Assembly: GCF_914271485.1 (NCBI RefSeq)
Contig: NZ_CAJZAG010000003.1
Location: forward strand, 124,001-188,000
DNA length: 64,000 bases
Direction of reading: 5' to 3'
From: Cupriavidus pampae
Lineage (GTDB): Bacteria; Pseudomonadota; Gammaproteobacteria; Burkholderiales; Burkholderiaceae
Shown here: positions 1 through 8,301 of the stretch, piece after piece
Layout of the letters: every line of letters begins with the position of its first letter
Numbering within the stretch: position 1 is the stretch's first letter
Program-made: the position numbers and the translations under genes
The notes under the pieces: model-generated
The model's database searches: none
Told to the model about the DNA's origin: nothing
The model's input: only the letters and a program-made list of their open reading frames with translations

Positions 1-1
1 G

Positions 2-766
2 CCGGTGGATTCGGTGCAGTCGCAGCATCTGCAGATCGAGGCAATGAAGATCGCGTTCGCCGACCTGTATCGCTACGTCGCGGACCCGCGCAGCATGGAA
101 GTCACGCCCGAGCAGATGCTCGACGACGCGTACCTGAAGTCGCGCGCCAAGCTGATCAACATGGATCGCGCCTCGAATCCCAACTTCGGCATGCCGAAGA
201 CCGGCGGCACGATCTACCTGACTGCGGCCGACGAGAACGGCATGATGATCTCGTTCATCCAGTCGAACTACATGGGCTTCGGTTCGGGCGTGGTGGTGCC
301 GGGCACCGGCATCAGCCTGCAGAATCGCGGCGTAGGTTTTTCGATGGATCCGAAGTCCGCCAACGTGGTGGCCGGCGGCAAGCGTCCGTTCCACACCATC
401 ATCCCGGCGTTCCTCACGCGCGATGGTCAGCCTGTGATGAGCTTTGGCGTGATGGGCGGCGACATGCAGCCGCAGGGTCATGTGCAGACCGTGGTGCGCA
501 TGCTCGACTACAAGCAGCAGCCGCAGGCCGCGTGCGACGCACCGCGCTGGAAGGTCAACCGCGACTTCACGCTCGACGTGGAAGGCACGATGGACCCCAA
601 CACCGTGGCCGCGTTGAAGGCGCGTGGCCATCAGCTCAAGTCGGTCGAGGATCCGTACATGGACTTCGGCTCGGGCCAGTTCATCTGGCGTCTGTCCGAC
701 GATCGCGAGCAAGGCTACGTGGTGGCCAGCGACAGTCGTCGTGACGGGCAGGCAGTGGGCTTCTGA
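2..766 (+). CDS. Gamma-glutamyltransferase family protein (3' part, 5' end outside window)
   Basis: Partial gene whose reading frame is already open at the window edge; 254 C-terminal residues are visible. The family (Ntn-hydrolases) cleaves itself before a threonine that then acts as nucleophile on gamma-glutamyl substrates such as glutathione. The likely self-processing site is the Thr of GGTIYLTAAD, encoded at about 209-211, followed by the small-subunit signatures FIQSNYMGFGSGVVVPGTG and the Pro/Gly-rich KRPFHTIIPAF. The GGTIYLTA form resembles the YwrD-like subfamily more than classical periplasmic Ggt (from memory of the family). The signal peptide region is not visible, so location cannot be judged. 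A strong terminator follows at 802-831. Confidence 0.88.
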   Translation, partial: PVDSVQSQHLQIEAMKIAFADLYRYVADPRSMEVTPEQMLDDAYLKSRAKLINMDRASNPNFGMPKTGGTIYLTAADENGMMISFIQSNYMGFGSGVVVPGTGISLQNRGVGFSMDPKSANVVAGGKRPFHTIIPAFLTRDGQPVMSFGVMGGDMQPQGHVQTVVRMLDYKQQPQAACDAPRWKVNRDFTLDVEGTMDPNTVAALKARGHQLKSVEDPYMDFGSGQFIWRLSDDREQGYVVASDSRRDGQAVGF

Positions 767-801
767 GCACGCCGCAAGGTTGACGTTCATGTAGCACTGC
801 A

Positions 802-831
802 GGCGCCACGGGCCACCGTGGCGCCTTTTTT
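802..831 (+). terminator. Rho-independent terminator after the gamma-glutamyltransferase gene
   Basis: A perfect 10-bp stem (GGCGCCACGG at 802-811 with CCGTGGCGCC at 816-825), a 4-nt loop and six T residues (826-831). It lies 35 bases after the stop codon and ends that transcript before the phzF-like gene. Confidence 0.9.
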
Positions 832-930
832 ATTGTGCCAACTGTTCTGTTCGGGACCCTCGCAACTGTGCATGGCGCGCGGCTGGGGCATCACTACACT
901 GAGGGTCCTGCTACCCAGAGAGTTCCGATC

Positions 931-1806
931 ATGGCCACGTACGCATACCGCATCGTCAATGTCTTCGCCGAGTCCACACTGGCCGGCAACCCGCTCTGCG
1001 TCTTCGAGGACGCGCGTGGCATGGACGACGCGACCATGCAGGCGCTGGCGCTCCAGTTCAATCTGTCCGAGACCACGTTCCTGCTGCCTTCGGAGCGCGC
1101 CACGCGCCGCATGCGCATTTTCACGCCCAACTTCGAGATGCCGTTCGCGGGCCACCCGACGCTTGGCACCGCGCACGTGGTGCGGGAGCTGGCCGGTGGT
1201 GGCGATGCGCTGTCGCTCGAGGTCAAGGCGGGCATCGTGCCGGTCAGCGCAGGCAGCGGCAATGACAGGGATCGCTGGACGCTGACGGCGCCCACCCATG
1301 GCGCCCCTGGCACCGCGCCCGCGGGCGCGCCCGATGCGACGATCGCCTCGCTGCTCGGGCTCGATGCGTCGGACCTCGACGGGTCGCCGCTGTGGGTCAA
1401 CACCGGCAACGAGCAATTGCTGGTGCCGCTGCGCTCGACCGACGCGGTGCGCCGCGCGCGGCCCGACGGCGGGCGGTTCGAGCAATGGCCGCAGAGTCCT
1501 TCCTCCGGCCGCCGTTGCGCGTATGTGTTTGCGCGGGACGAGCAGGCGCCGGGCAAGATGCTCGTGCGGTTCTTCTTCACCAAGAACGCGGGCTCGTTCG
1601 CCGAGGATCCGGGCACGGGCTCGGCCTGCGCCAATCTCGGTGGCTGGCTGCTGGCCACGGGGCATGCGTTGCCGGCGGCCTACGAACTCGATCAGGGCGA
1701 GGCCGTGGAGCGTCGTTGCCGGCTCGATCTCGCGGTGAGCGCCGAGGGCGCGATTCGCGTCGGCGGCCGCGTGATCGAACTCGGACGCGGCACAGTGACC
1801 TTGTAG
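931..1806 (+). CDS. PhzF family phenazine biosynthesis-like epimerase/isomerase
   Basis: A 291-residue protein of the PhzF/diaminopimelate-epimerase fold. Family hallmarks are seen: NLSETTFLLP near residue 45, whose Glu is the catalytic acid/base in PhzF; AGHPTLGTAHV near residue 75; and EDPGTGSACANLGGWLL near residue 230, the counterpart of the second family motif. The start at 931 is preferred because MATYAYRIVNVFAEST aligns with the usual PhzF amino terminus, whereas upstream in-frame starts add unrelated sequence. Most PhzF homologues outside phenazine producers have unknown substrates, and no phz operon surrounds this gene, so a role in phenazine synthesis should not be assumed. It stands alone between a terminator and the PPOX gene. 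Confidence 0.88.
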   Translation: MATYAYRIVNVFAESTLAGNPLCVFEDARGMDDATMQALALQFNLSETTFLLPSERATRRMRIFTPNFEMPFAGHPTLGTAHVVRELAGGGDALSLEVKAGIVPVSAGSGNDRDRWTLTAPTHGAPGTAPAGAPDATIASLLGLDASDLDGSPLWVNTGNEQLLVPLRSTDAVRRARPDGGRFEQWPQSPSSGRRCAYVFARDEQAPGKMLVRFFFTKNAGSFAEDPGTGSACANLGGWLLATGHALPAAYELDQGEAVERRCRLDLAVSAEGAIRVGGRVIELGRGTVTL

Positions 1807-1855
1807 TGGGTCATACTGCGGGTCTGCCTCCCACGACAATCTTCGCCGAAGCGCC

Positions 1856-2497
1856 ATGTCCGAAAACGATCCGCAGTTTGCCACCGCGCATGTTCTGACC
1901 AATATTGCCGCGCTGGAAGCGCTGTACGCGGAGCCGAGCGCCGCGTCGCTGTCGAAAGAAGTCGACTACCTGCACCCGCACTATCGCGCGTTCGTGGAGA
2001 AGTCGCCGTTCTGCCTGCTGTCCACGATGAACGACAAGGGCGGCGACTGCTCGCCGCGCGGCGACGCGCCGGGTTTCGTGCAGATGCTCGACGACCGCAC
2101 GCTGCTGCTGCCCGACCGCCGTGGCAACAACCGGCTCGACAGCCTGCGCAACATCATGACGGACCCGCGTGTGGGGTTGCTGTTCCTGGTGCCGGGCGTC
2201 AACGAGACGCTGCGTATCAGCGGCACCGCGCGCATCTCCACAGACCCCGAGCTGATCGCGCGCTTTATCGTCGATGGCAAGGCGCCGACGACGGTGCTGG
2301 TGGTGTCGGTGCTGTCGGTGTTCTTCCAATGCGCGCGCGCACTGGTGCGCTCGCATCTGTGGTCGCCCGAAGTGCAGATTCCACGCACCGCGCTGCCCAG
2401 CACGGGCACGATCCTCACCGCGATCAGCGGCGGCAACTTCGACGGCGCCGCCTACGACCGCGAACTGCCGGAAAGGATGCGCAAAACGCTGTACTGA
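1856..2497 (+). CDS. Pyridoxamine 5'-phosphate oxidase-family (PPOX) flavin-binding protein
   Basis: A 213-residue protein with the split-barrel PPOX fold. The core FCLLSTMNDKGGDCSPRGD (about residues 52-70), the strand LLLPDRRGNNRLDSLRNI (about 83-100) and VGLLFLVPGVNETLRISGTA (about 107-126) match FMN-binding PPOX proteins. RRGNNRLDSL typifies a subgroup sometimes named MSMEG_1061 family (recognised from memory). It probably binds FMN or F420-like flavin and reduces an unknown small molecule; it is not PdxH, which is encoded separately at 19664. It lies 49 bases after the PhzF gene on the same strand, so cotranscription is possible. The following CoA-transferase-like gene converges on it with 7 bases between the stops. 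Confidence 0.82.
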   Translation: MSENDPQFATAHVLTNIAALEALYAEPSAASLSKEVDYLHPHYRAFVEKSPFCLLSTMNDKGGDCSPRGDAPGFVQMLDDRTLLLPDRRGNNRLDSLRNIMTDPRVGLLFLVPGVNETLRISGTARISTDPELIARFIVDGKAPTTVLVVSVLSVFFQCARALVRSHLWSPEVQIPRTALPSTGTILTAISGGNFDGAAYDRELPERMRKTLY

Positions 2498-2504
2498 CGG
2501 CGCC

Positions 2505-3983
2505 TCAAACCCACTCTGGCGCATGCGTGCCAAGCGGTACCGACGGCAACTCCCAGTGCGCCGGCGTCTCCGACAACTGCGCCGCGTGCCGCACCACCGT
2601 CAGATCGCCAAACCCCGACGGCAACACCTCGAGCAGATCCGCGATATCGTCGATCTTCAGGTCCGGCACGCCAAACCCATGCTCGATGCGCCCGAGTCCG
2701 CGCAGCCACTGCCCCACCTGCGCGAGCGACACGCGCACGTGCCAGCTACCACCCTCCACCGCGCGCCGATGCAACGCGACCATCGCGCCGAACGCCAGCA
2801 GATAACCCGCGGCATGGTCCAGCACCTGCGCCGGTAGCGGCTTCGGATCGGCACTGCCCGCCGCCTGCGCCTCCGCATGATTGAGCCCGGTGGCGGTCTG
2901 CACCAACGAATCGAAGCCGCGCTTGCCCGCCCACGGCCCCACATGCCCGTACGCGCTCAGCGACACATAGACAATGCCCGGCCGCGCGCGCGCCGCTGCC
3001 TCGGGACCAAAGCCGAGGTCGGCCAGACCTTGCGGCCGATAGCCCTGCAGCACCACGTCGGCGCCATGCAGCAGCTTGTGCAACGCGCGCTTGTCGTCGG
3101 CATCGCGCAGATCGAGCTGACAGGAGCGTTTGCCGCGCCCGGTGTCGATCACCAGCGGCGCAATCGCCGGCAGGTGTGACGCCGTCACGAGCAAAACATC
3201 GGCACCATGCGCCGCCAGCGTGCGGCCAGCCACCGGGCCCGCGATGATGCGCGTGAAATCGAGCACACGCACGCCCGTAAGCGGCCGGCAGTCGACGTTG
3301 ATCTCGCCATGCGCGGGCAACGCGGGCAACGGCCGCGGTGGCGCGTCGCCAATGCGCTCGATCGTCACGGGCGGCAGGCCACGCAACGCCGCGGCCTGCG
3401 GATGCGCATCCCATTCCTCGAAACTGCGCATGGCCGCCACCACCAGCCCGGCTTCGGAAGCCGCCGCCTCGAACGCCAGCGCCTCCCACTTGCCGAGCGC
3501 GGCCTGCACCGCCGCCTTGTCATGGGCGCAACCGAGAATCCGCAGCACACCGTCCCGGTGATGCGGAAAATTCGTGTGCAGCCGCACCCAGCGGCCATCG
3601 CCACACCGGTACAGACCCGCAATCTTGTCCCATAGCTCGGGCGCCGCGCCGCCATTCACCCGCAGATAGCGCTCGCTGCGAAATTCCGTCAGCGCATGGC
3701 ACATGTCGAGCGAGACCTGCTGGGTGCGCCCCGTGCGCTGCGTCCACAGCGCGGCAGCGGCCAGCGCGGAGGCGCCGAGGCTGGCCTGCGCGGCCGCGCC
3801 GATGGCAAAGCTCGACGGCAGCACGGGATCCGCGCCGGTAAGCGTCAGGCGCGACAGCGCGTCCATTGGCATGCCCGCGTCGCGCCACAGCGCGGCCAGC
3901 GTATCCTGCGCGAGCGTGGGGCCGGCAGCCATCGCCAGTGGGGCGAGCGAAGGGGCTGCAAGTGACGAGAAGGGGCTGTTCAT
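2505..3983 (-). CDS. CaiB/BaiF (family III) CoA-transferase-like protein, permuted halves
   Basis: A 492-residue family III CoA-transferase homologue. The order of segments is unusual. The signature that normally opens these proteins, LTGVRVLDFTRIIAGPVAG, occurs only near residue 240, followed by the expected ADVVLQGYRPQGL, GPWAGKRGFDSLVQTATG and LDHAAGYLLAFGAMVAL. Residues 1-235 resemble instead the carboxy-terminal part of the family (GLYRCGDGRWVRLHT). The usual catalytic Asp sits in a motif like GQHVDVSL; here the two candidate places read QQVSLDM and HVRVSL, so the Asp appears lost in both. CoA-transfer activity is therefore doubtful. The start at 3983 (MNSPFSSLAAP) is chosen because upstream codons run through palindromic repeats. 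It is divergent from glnS. Confidence 0.75.
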   Translation of the reverse strand: MNSPFSSLAAPSLAPLAMAAGPTLAQDTLAALWRDAGMPMDALSRLTLTGADPVLPSSFAIGAAAQASLGASALAAAALWTQRTGRTQQVSLDMCHALTEFRSERYLRVNGGAAPELWDKIAGLYRCGDGRWVRLHTNFPHHRDGVLRILGCAHDKAAVQAALGKWEALAFEAAASEAGLVVAAMRSFEEWDAHPQAAALRGLPPVTIERIGDAPPRPLPALPAHGEINVDCRPLTGVRVLDFTRIIAGPVAGRTLAAHGADVLLVTASHLPAIAPLVIDTGRGKRSCQLDLRDADDKRALHKLLHGADVVLQGYRPQGLADLGFGPEAAARARPGIVYVSLSAYGHVGPWAGKRGFDSLVQTATGLNHAEAQAAGSADPKPLPAQVLDHAAGYLLAFGAMVALHRRAVEGGSWHVRVSLAQVGQWLRGLGRIEHGFGVPDLKIDDIADLLEVLPSGFGDLTVVRHAAQLSETPAHWELPSVPLGTHAPEWV

Positions 3984-4010
3984 GGCATGTAATCCCGCGA
4001 CGTAATACAC

Positions 4011-4049
4011 CGGATCGTGCCACGATTTGCATCGGATCGTGCCACGATT
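4011..4049. promoter_or_regulatory. Two tandem palindromic operator-like sites between the CoA-transferase gene and glnS
   Basis: A 17-base direct repeat CGGATCGTGCCACGATT occurs at 4011-4027 and 4033-4049. Each copy contains a perfect palindrome ATCGTG-C-CACGAT (4014-4026 and 4036-4048). Their centres are 22 bp apart, about two helical turns, as expected for two repressor dimers on one DNA face. A TAAAAT -10-like element for glnS follows at 4061-4066, and TATTAC on the other strand (4002-4007) could serve the CoA-transferase gene. The binding protein is unknown. Confidence 0.65.
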
Positions 4050-4137
4050 CCAAGGCACGGTAAAATCCCGTTATTCGACACCCGGCGGGCCGCGCGCCCG
4101 CCCACCGTTTCTGCTGCCGCCCCCGCGCGGCGCCACC

Positions 4138-5895
4138 ATGAGCCAAGACAACAAGCCCAACGACACGCCCGCCGCCTCCAATTTCCTGCGCAGCATCATC
4201 GACCAGGACCAGGCCGCCGGTACCTACGCCGCCCGCACTGACCGTGCCGGCGAGCCGCTGCCGACCGTCATCACGCGTTTCCCGCCGGAGCCGAACGGCT
4301 ACCTGCATATCGGTCATGCCAAGAGCATCTGCCTGAATTTCGGCCTGGCGCGCGACTACGCCGGCCGCTGCCACCTGCGCTTTGACGACACCAACCCGGT
4401 CAAGGAAGACACGGAGTACGTCGATTCGATCATCGACGCCGTGCACTGGCTCGGTTTCTCGTGGGACAGCGACGCCGCCGGTGCGGCCCCGCGCGCCCAC
4501 CTGTATTACGCAAGCGACTACTTCGACCAGCTCTACGCATTTGCCGAAACGCTGATCGAGCGCGGCGTGGCCTACGTGGACAGCCAGAGCGCCGAGCAGA
4601 TCGCCGCCGCGCGCGGCAACTTCTCCGAAGTCGGCAAGCCGTCGCCGTTCCGCGACCGCACCGTCGAGGAGAATCTGCAACTGTTCCGCGACATGCGCGC
4701 GGGCAAGTACGCCGATGGCCAGCACGTGCTGCGCGCCAAGATCGACATGAGCGCGCCGAACATCGTGATGCGCGATCCGGTGCTCTACCGCATCCGCCAT
4801 GCGCACCATCACCGCACCGGCGACAAGTGGTGCATCTATCCGATGTACGACTTCACGCATTGCATCTCCGATGCGCTGGAGAACATCAGCCATTCGCTGT
4901 GTACGCTCGAGTTCGAGAACAATCGCCCGCTCTACGAGTGGGTGCTTGGCCATCTGCGCGACGCCGGCGTGTTCAAGGATCCGCTGCCGCATCAGTACGA
5001 ATTCGCGCGCCTGAACCTGACGTATGCGATCACCAGCAAGCGCAAGCTGCTGCAACTCGTCAACGAGAACCGTGTGGATGGCTGGGACGATCCGCGCCTG
5101 CCGACCATCGTCGGTATCCGCCGCCGCGGTTTCACGCCGGAATCGATCCAGCTGTTCTGTGATCGCGTGGGCGTATCCAAGGCCGACAGCTGGATCGACA
5201 TGAGCACGCTCGAGGGTGCCGTGCGCGACGACCTCGACGCGCGCGCGCCGCGCAGCGTGGGCGTGCTGGACCCGATCAAGCTGATCCTCGACAACTACCC
5301 CGAAGGCCAGAGCGAGGAATGCTCGGCGCCGGTACACCCGAAGCAGCCTGACCTGGGTCGCCGCGTGTTCCCGCTGTCGCGCGAGCTGTGGATCGAGCGC
5401 GACGACTTCAACGAGACCCCGCCCAAGGGCTACTTCCGCCTATTCCCCGGCAACAAGGTGCGCCTGCGCTACGGCTACGTGATCGAATGCACGAGCGTGG
5501 ACAAGGATGCCGACGGCAATATCGTCGCCGTGCACGCGAACTATCTGCCGGAGACCAAGAGCGGTACGCCGGGCGCGGACAGCGTCAAGGTCAAGGGCAA
5601 CATCCACTGGGTCAGCGCGGCGCACGCGTCCGAGGCCGAAGTGCGCCTGTACGACCGCCTGTTCAGCGACCCGCATCCGGACTCCGGCGGCAAGGACTTC
5701 CTCGAAGCCCTCAACCCGGACTCGCGCAAAGTCGTGCGCGCGTATCTGGAGCCGGGCCTCGAGAACGCGAAGGCCGAGGACCGCTACCAGTTCGAACGTC
5801 ACGGCTACTTCGTGGCCGATCGCATCGACTCGAAGCCGGGCAAGCCGGTATTCAACCGTATCGTCGGCCTGAAGGACAGCTGGGGCGGCAAGTAA
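4138..5895 (+). CDS. glnS: Glutaminyl-tRNA synthetase
   Basis: A 585-residue class I aminoacyl-tRNA synthetase that charges tRNA-Gln in the cytoplasm. Visible signatures are RFPPEPNGYLHIGHAKSI (HIGH motif, about residues 47-64), RFDDTNPVKEDTEYVDSI, WCIYPMYDFTHCISDALENI and ITSKRKLL (the KMSKS equivalent, near residue 300). The carboxy-terminal beta-barrel anticodon-binding region follows, with FNETPPKGYFRLFPGNKVRLRYG split over residues about 425-450. Length is close to the family's usual 550-590. The start at 4138 (MSQDNKPNDTP) is preferred over an upstream in-frame ATG that would translate the palindromic operator region. The stop overlaps the start of the next gene as TAATG, indicating translational coupling. 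Confidence 0.97.
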   Translation: MSQDNKPNDTPAASNFLRSIIDQDQAAGTYAARTDRAGEPLPTVITRFPPEPNGYLHIGHAKSICLNFGLARDYAGRCHLRFDDTNPVKEDTEYVDSIIDAVHWLGFSWDSDAAGAAPRAHLYYASDYFDQLYAFAETLIERGVAYVDSQSAEQIAAARGNFSEVGKPSPFRDRTVEENLQLFRDMRAGKYADGQHVLRAKIDMSAPNIVMRDPVLYRIRHAHHHRTGDKWCIYPMYDFTHCISDALENISHSLCTLEFENNRPLYEWVLGHLRDAGVFKDPLPHQYEFARLNLTYAITSKRKLLQLVNENRVDGWDDPRLPTIVGIRRRGFTPESIQLFCDRVGVSKADSWIDMSTLEGAVRDDLDARAPRSVGVLDPIKLILDNYPEGQSEECSAPVHPKQPDLGRRVFPLSRELWIERDDFNETPPKGYFRLFPGNKVRLRYGYVIECTSVDKDADGNIVAVHANYLPETKSGTPGADSVKVKGNIHWVSAAHASEAEVRLYDRLFSDPHPDSGGKDFLEALNPDSRKVVRAYLEPGLENAKAEDRYQFERHGYFVADRIDSKPGKPVFNRIVGLKDSWGGK

Positions 5896-6128
5896 TGGCG
5901 AAGGACGATCGGCAGTACGTCAACTTTCCGCTGGACCGGGAGTTTATTGCATTGAACGACCTGCTCAAGCTCGCGGGCGTCTGTGACAGCGGCGGCGCCG
6001 GCAAGGCGCTGGTCGCGGCCGGCGAGGTGGCCGTCGATGGCGCCACCGAATCCCGCAAGACGGCAAAGATCCGCGCGGGACAGGTGGTGGACGTGGCAGG
6101 GGTCAGGATCCGGGTGGTTCCGGCTTGA
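5895..6128 (+). CDS. S4-domain RNA-binding protein (YbcJ-like)
   Basis: A 77-residue protein made almost entirely of one S4 RNA-binding domain. The hallmark pattern IALNDLLKLAGVCDSGGAGK and ALVAAGEVAVDGATESRKTAKIRAG matches YbcJ-type proteins (about residues 18-65). The expected role is binding structured RNA, possibly rRNA or tRNA; the exact target is unknown. It starts on the last base of the glnS stop codon, so it is cotranscribed and probably translationally coupled to glnS, a sensible pairing for a translation-linked factor. Confidence 0.85.
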   Translation: MAKDDRQYVNFPLDREFIALNDLLKLAGVCDSGGAGKALVAAGEVAVDGATESRKTAKIRAGQVVDVAGVRIRVVPA

Positions 6129-6180
6129 GGCAGCAGCCTCGGCCGGCATTGCCCGTGCAGGACCAGACAAAGGAATCGGC

Positions 6181-6567
6181 ATGCCAATTGCATTCTGGTG
6201 TGTTCTGATCGCCGGCCTGCTGCCGGTGCTGACCGTGGGCGTGGCCAAGGCAGGCGGCCGCGGCAACTTCGACAACCACGACCCGCGCGGCTGGCTCGAG
6301 AAGCAGAGCGGCCGCGCGCGGCGCGCGGACCTCGCGCATCGCAATCACTTCGAAGCCTTCCCGTTCTTCGCCGCCGCGGTGCTGACGGCAAGCCATCTCG
6401 GCGCGCCCGCCCCACGCATCGACGAACTCGCGATGGTGTTCATCCTCGTGCGTGTGCTCTATACGGTCTGCTACCTGACCGATCGGGCCACGCTGCGCAC
6501 ACTGTGCTGGACGCTTGGCTATCTGACCGTGATTGGGATCTTTCTGCTGCCGGTGTTTGTCCACTGA
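6181..6567 (+). CDS. MAPEG-family integral membrane protein
   Basis: A 128-residue protein with about four hydrophobic segments (residues 3-23, 57-75, 80-97 and 104-125). The MAPEG signature appears as RARRADLAHRNHFEAFPFFA (about residues 42-61), equivalent to the RAxxxHxNxxE glutathione-binding motif of the family. MAPEG proteins (membrane-associated proteins in eicosanoid and glutathione metabolism) include membrane glutathione transferases; the bacterial members are mostly uncharacterised. It follows the S4-domain gene by 52 bases on the same strand and may share its transcript. Confidence 0.85.
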   Translation: MPIAFWCVLIAGLLPVLTVGVAKAGGRGNFDNHDPRGWLEKQSGRARRADLAHRNHFEAFPFFAAAVLTASHLGAPAPRIDELAMVFILVRVLYTVCYLTDRATLRTLCWTLGYLTVIGIFLLPVFVH

Positions 6568-6595
6568 TAGTTGCCGACTCTCGCGTCCCCCTCCC

Positions 6596-7198
6596 ATGCG
6601 CGCCCCAACCCTGGCTATACTTGGTGCGGCACTCGCCGCCCTCGTCCCACTCGTCATGCCCGCGCCGGCGATAGCCGCGCAAACCAACTACACGCTGGAT
6701 CCCCTCCATACCTCGGTCTACTTCGGCGCGAGCCACTTCGACCGCACCACGGTGCGTGGCCGCTTCGGCAAGATCGACGGACGCATCATTTATGACCCGG
6801 CCACGGGCGCCGGTTCGCTCGACTTCACGGTCGATACCGGCTCGGTGGACACCGGCAACCGCACACTCGACGGCGTACTGCGTTCGGATCAGTTCCTCGA
6901 TGTGCAGAACAACCCGTACGCACGGTACCGGGCCAATCACTTCGTGGTCGAGGGCGGCAAGCTCGTGGCGGTGGATGGCGACTTCACGCTACGCGGCGTC
7001 ACGCAACCGCTGCGGCTGGAAGCGGATCGCTTCAGTTGCGGCCAGACCGTGCTGTTTGGCGTGCACCACGACGTATGCGGCGGGGACTTCCACGCGACAA
7101 TTCGGCGCAGCGCATATGGGCTCACACGCTTCCTGCCCGACGTCAGCGACAACGTGACGCTGCGGATCGCCGTGGAAGCGTCACCGGGCCAACCCTAA
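6596..7198 (+). CDS. YceI-family periplasmic lipid-binding protein
   Basis: A 200-residue YceI homologue, a lipocalin-like beta-barrel that binds polyisoprenoids or other amphiphiles in the periplasm. A signal peptide is clear: a hydrophobic stretch over residues 5-25 ending PAPAIAA before QTNYTLDPLHTSV. Family motifs are YTLDPLHTSVYFGASHF, VRGRFGKIDGRI, LRSDQFLDVQNNPYARY and DGDFTLRGVTQPL. The start at 6596 gives a proper signal sequence; an earlier in-frame ATG would bury it. It follows the MAPEG gene by 28 bases, so the two are probably cotranscribed. Confidence 0.9.
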   Translation: MRAPTLAILGAALAALVPLVMPAPAIAAQTNYTLDPLHTSVYFGASHFDRTTVRGRFGKIDGRIIYDPATGAGSLDFTVDTGSVDTGNRTLDGVLRSDQFLDVQNNPYARYRANHFVVEGGKLVAVDGDFTLRGVTQPLRLEADRFSCGQTVLFGVHHDVCGGDFHATIRRSAYGLTRFLPDVSDNVTLRIAVEASPGQP

Positions 7199-7316
7199 GT
7201 CCCCTACCGAGACGACCCGGCATCACCTTTGAGCGCGATTTCTTCTGTAGAATCAGCGCCTTGCATAATTTTTGCCGCGTCCCGCAGTCAGGCGTGTCCC
7301 GGCGACGCGAGTCAAG

Positions 7317-7625
7317 ATGATTGCCATTTCTGCCGGAGACGTCGTAGCGGCGTCCCTTGCTGCGGCCGGCGCCTGCCTGGTCTGTAGCGTTCCCCTCGAT
7401 TTCCTGCGCCGGTTCCCGCTGTGGGCGTTCCGCACCTACGGCCGCGGAGCGCTGCTGCTGCCGATGCTCGCCATGCTGGTCCTGACCGTGCTGGTGCGCC
7501 TGGCGATCGCCGGGCAGATCAACAGCGATGCGGGCCTCGCGATGGTCGCTGCCACCGCGTTCCTCGGCCTCGTACTGGCCTCGGCACTGCTGCGCTTCTA
7601 CCTGAGCGACTACCGCAAGTCATAG
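7317..7625 (+). CDS. Small hydrophobic membrane protein of unknown function
   Basis: A 102-residue protein with three predicted transmembrane segments (about residues 5-27, 39-61 and 71-93) and a short charged tail (FYLSDYRKS). I do not recognise a family. The ATG at 7317 is preferred because upstream in-frame codons encode a polar, arginine-rich stretch. A TAGAAT -10-like element occurs at 7248-7253, about 65 bases before the start, so it may have its own promoter. Neighbours are YceI upstream and YaeQ downstream on the same strand, which give no functional clue. Confidence 0.65.
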   Translation: MIAISAGDVVAASLAAAGACLVCSVPLDFLRRFPLWAFRTYGRGALLLPMLAMLVLTVLVRLAIAGQINSDAGLAMVAATAFLGLVLASALLRFYLSDYRKS

Positions 7626-7716
7626 GGCATTTCCGCGTGGGTTCACGCGGATCACGTATCATGCGGCCTTTCCTCGCGTCTTACCGTGCCGCTTGCCGCG
7701 GTCTCACATCAGGCCC

Positions 7717-8262
7717 ATGGCGCTTAAATCCACGATCTACAAGGCTGAACTGTCGGTATCCGACATGGATCGGCCCTATTACGGCAGCCACGCGCTGACC
7801 ATCGCCCAGCATCCGTCGGAGAACGACGCGCGCATGATGATCCGCGTGCTCGCCTTCGCGTGCGAGGCCACCGAAACGCTGACTTTCACGCGCGGCCTCG
7901 ACGAGCCCGACGAGCCCGACCTCTGGGACAAGGCCCTCACCGGCGACATCCTGCACTGGATCGACCTCGGCCAGCCCGATGAGACGCGCCTCAAGCGCGC
8001 GGCGTCGCGCGCCGAGCGCGTCACGGTGTTCACCTACCAGAGCGCCAGCGCGCGCGAATGGTGGAAGGGCATCGCCGGCAAGGCGGGCAAGCTGCGCAAC
8101 GTCACCATCTACAATGTCCCGCAGGACGCCGTCGACGCACTGGCCGGCCTCGCGCAACGCGCGATGCGGCTGTCCGTCACGATCCAGGACGGCGAGATCT
8201 GGGTCAGCGACGACGATCACAACGTTCAGCTCACGCTGGACGTCCTTCAGCGCGCCGCCTGA
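7717..8262 (+). CDS. yaeQ: YaeQ-family protein
   Basis: A 181-residue YaeQ homologue. The start MALKSTIYKAELSVSDMDR is the conserved opening of the family, and HPSENDARMMIRVLAFA, LWDKALTGDILHWIDLGQP and VTVFTYQSASAREWW are typical. YaeQ has a PD-(D/E)XK nuclease-like fold but its biochemical role is unsettled; early suggestions that it acts like the transcription factor RfaH have not been firmly supported (from memory). The carboxy end DGEIWVSDDDHNVQL is also conserved. It sits 40 bases before the FKBP gene, likely in the same transcript, which ends at the terminator at 8665-8692. Confidence 0.9.
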   Translation: MALKSTIYKAELSVSDMDRPYYGSHALTIAQHPSENDARMMIRVLAFACEATETLTFTRGLDEPDEPDLWDKALTGDILHWIDLGQPDETRLKRAASRAERVTVFTYQSASAREWWKGIAGKAGKLRNVTIYNVPQDAVDALAGLAQRAMRLSVTIQDGEIWVSDDDHNVQLTLDVLQRAA

Positions 8263-8301
8263 CGCGCTGCCGATTCACGCTTCCATACAAGGAAACACGC
8301 G

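Noticed and set aside
3520..5337. A 605-codon open frame on the minus strand opposite glnS
   Set aside because: It lies antisense to a certain glnS gene, is Val/Ala/Arg-rich as expected from GC-biased third positions, and has no recognisable domain. The carboxy part overlaps the CoA-transferase gene out of frame.
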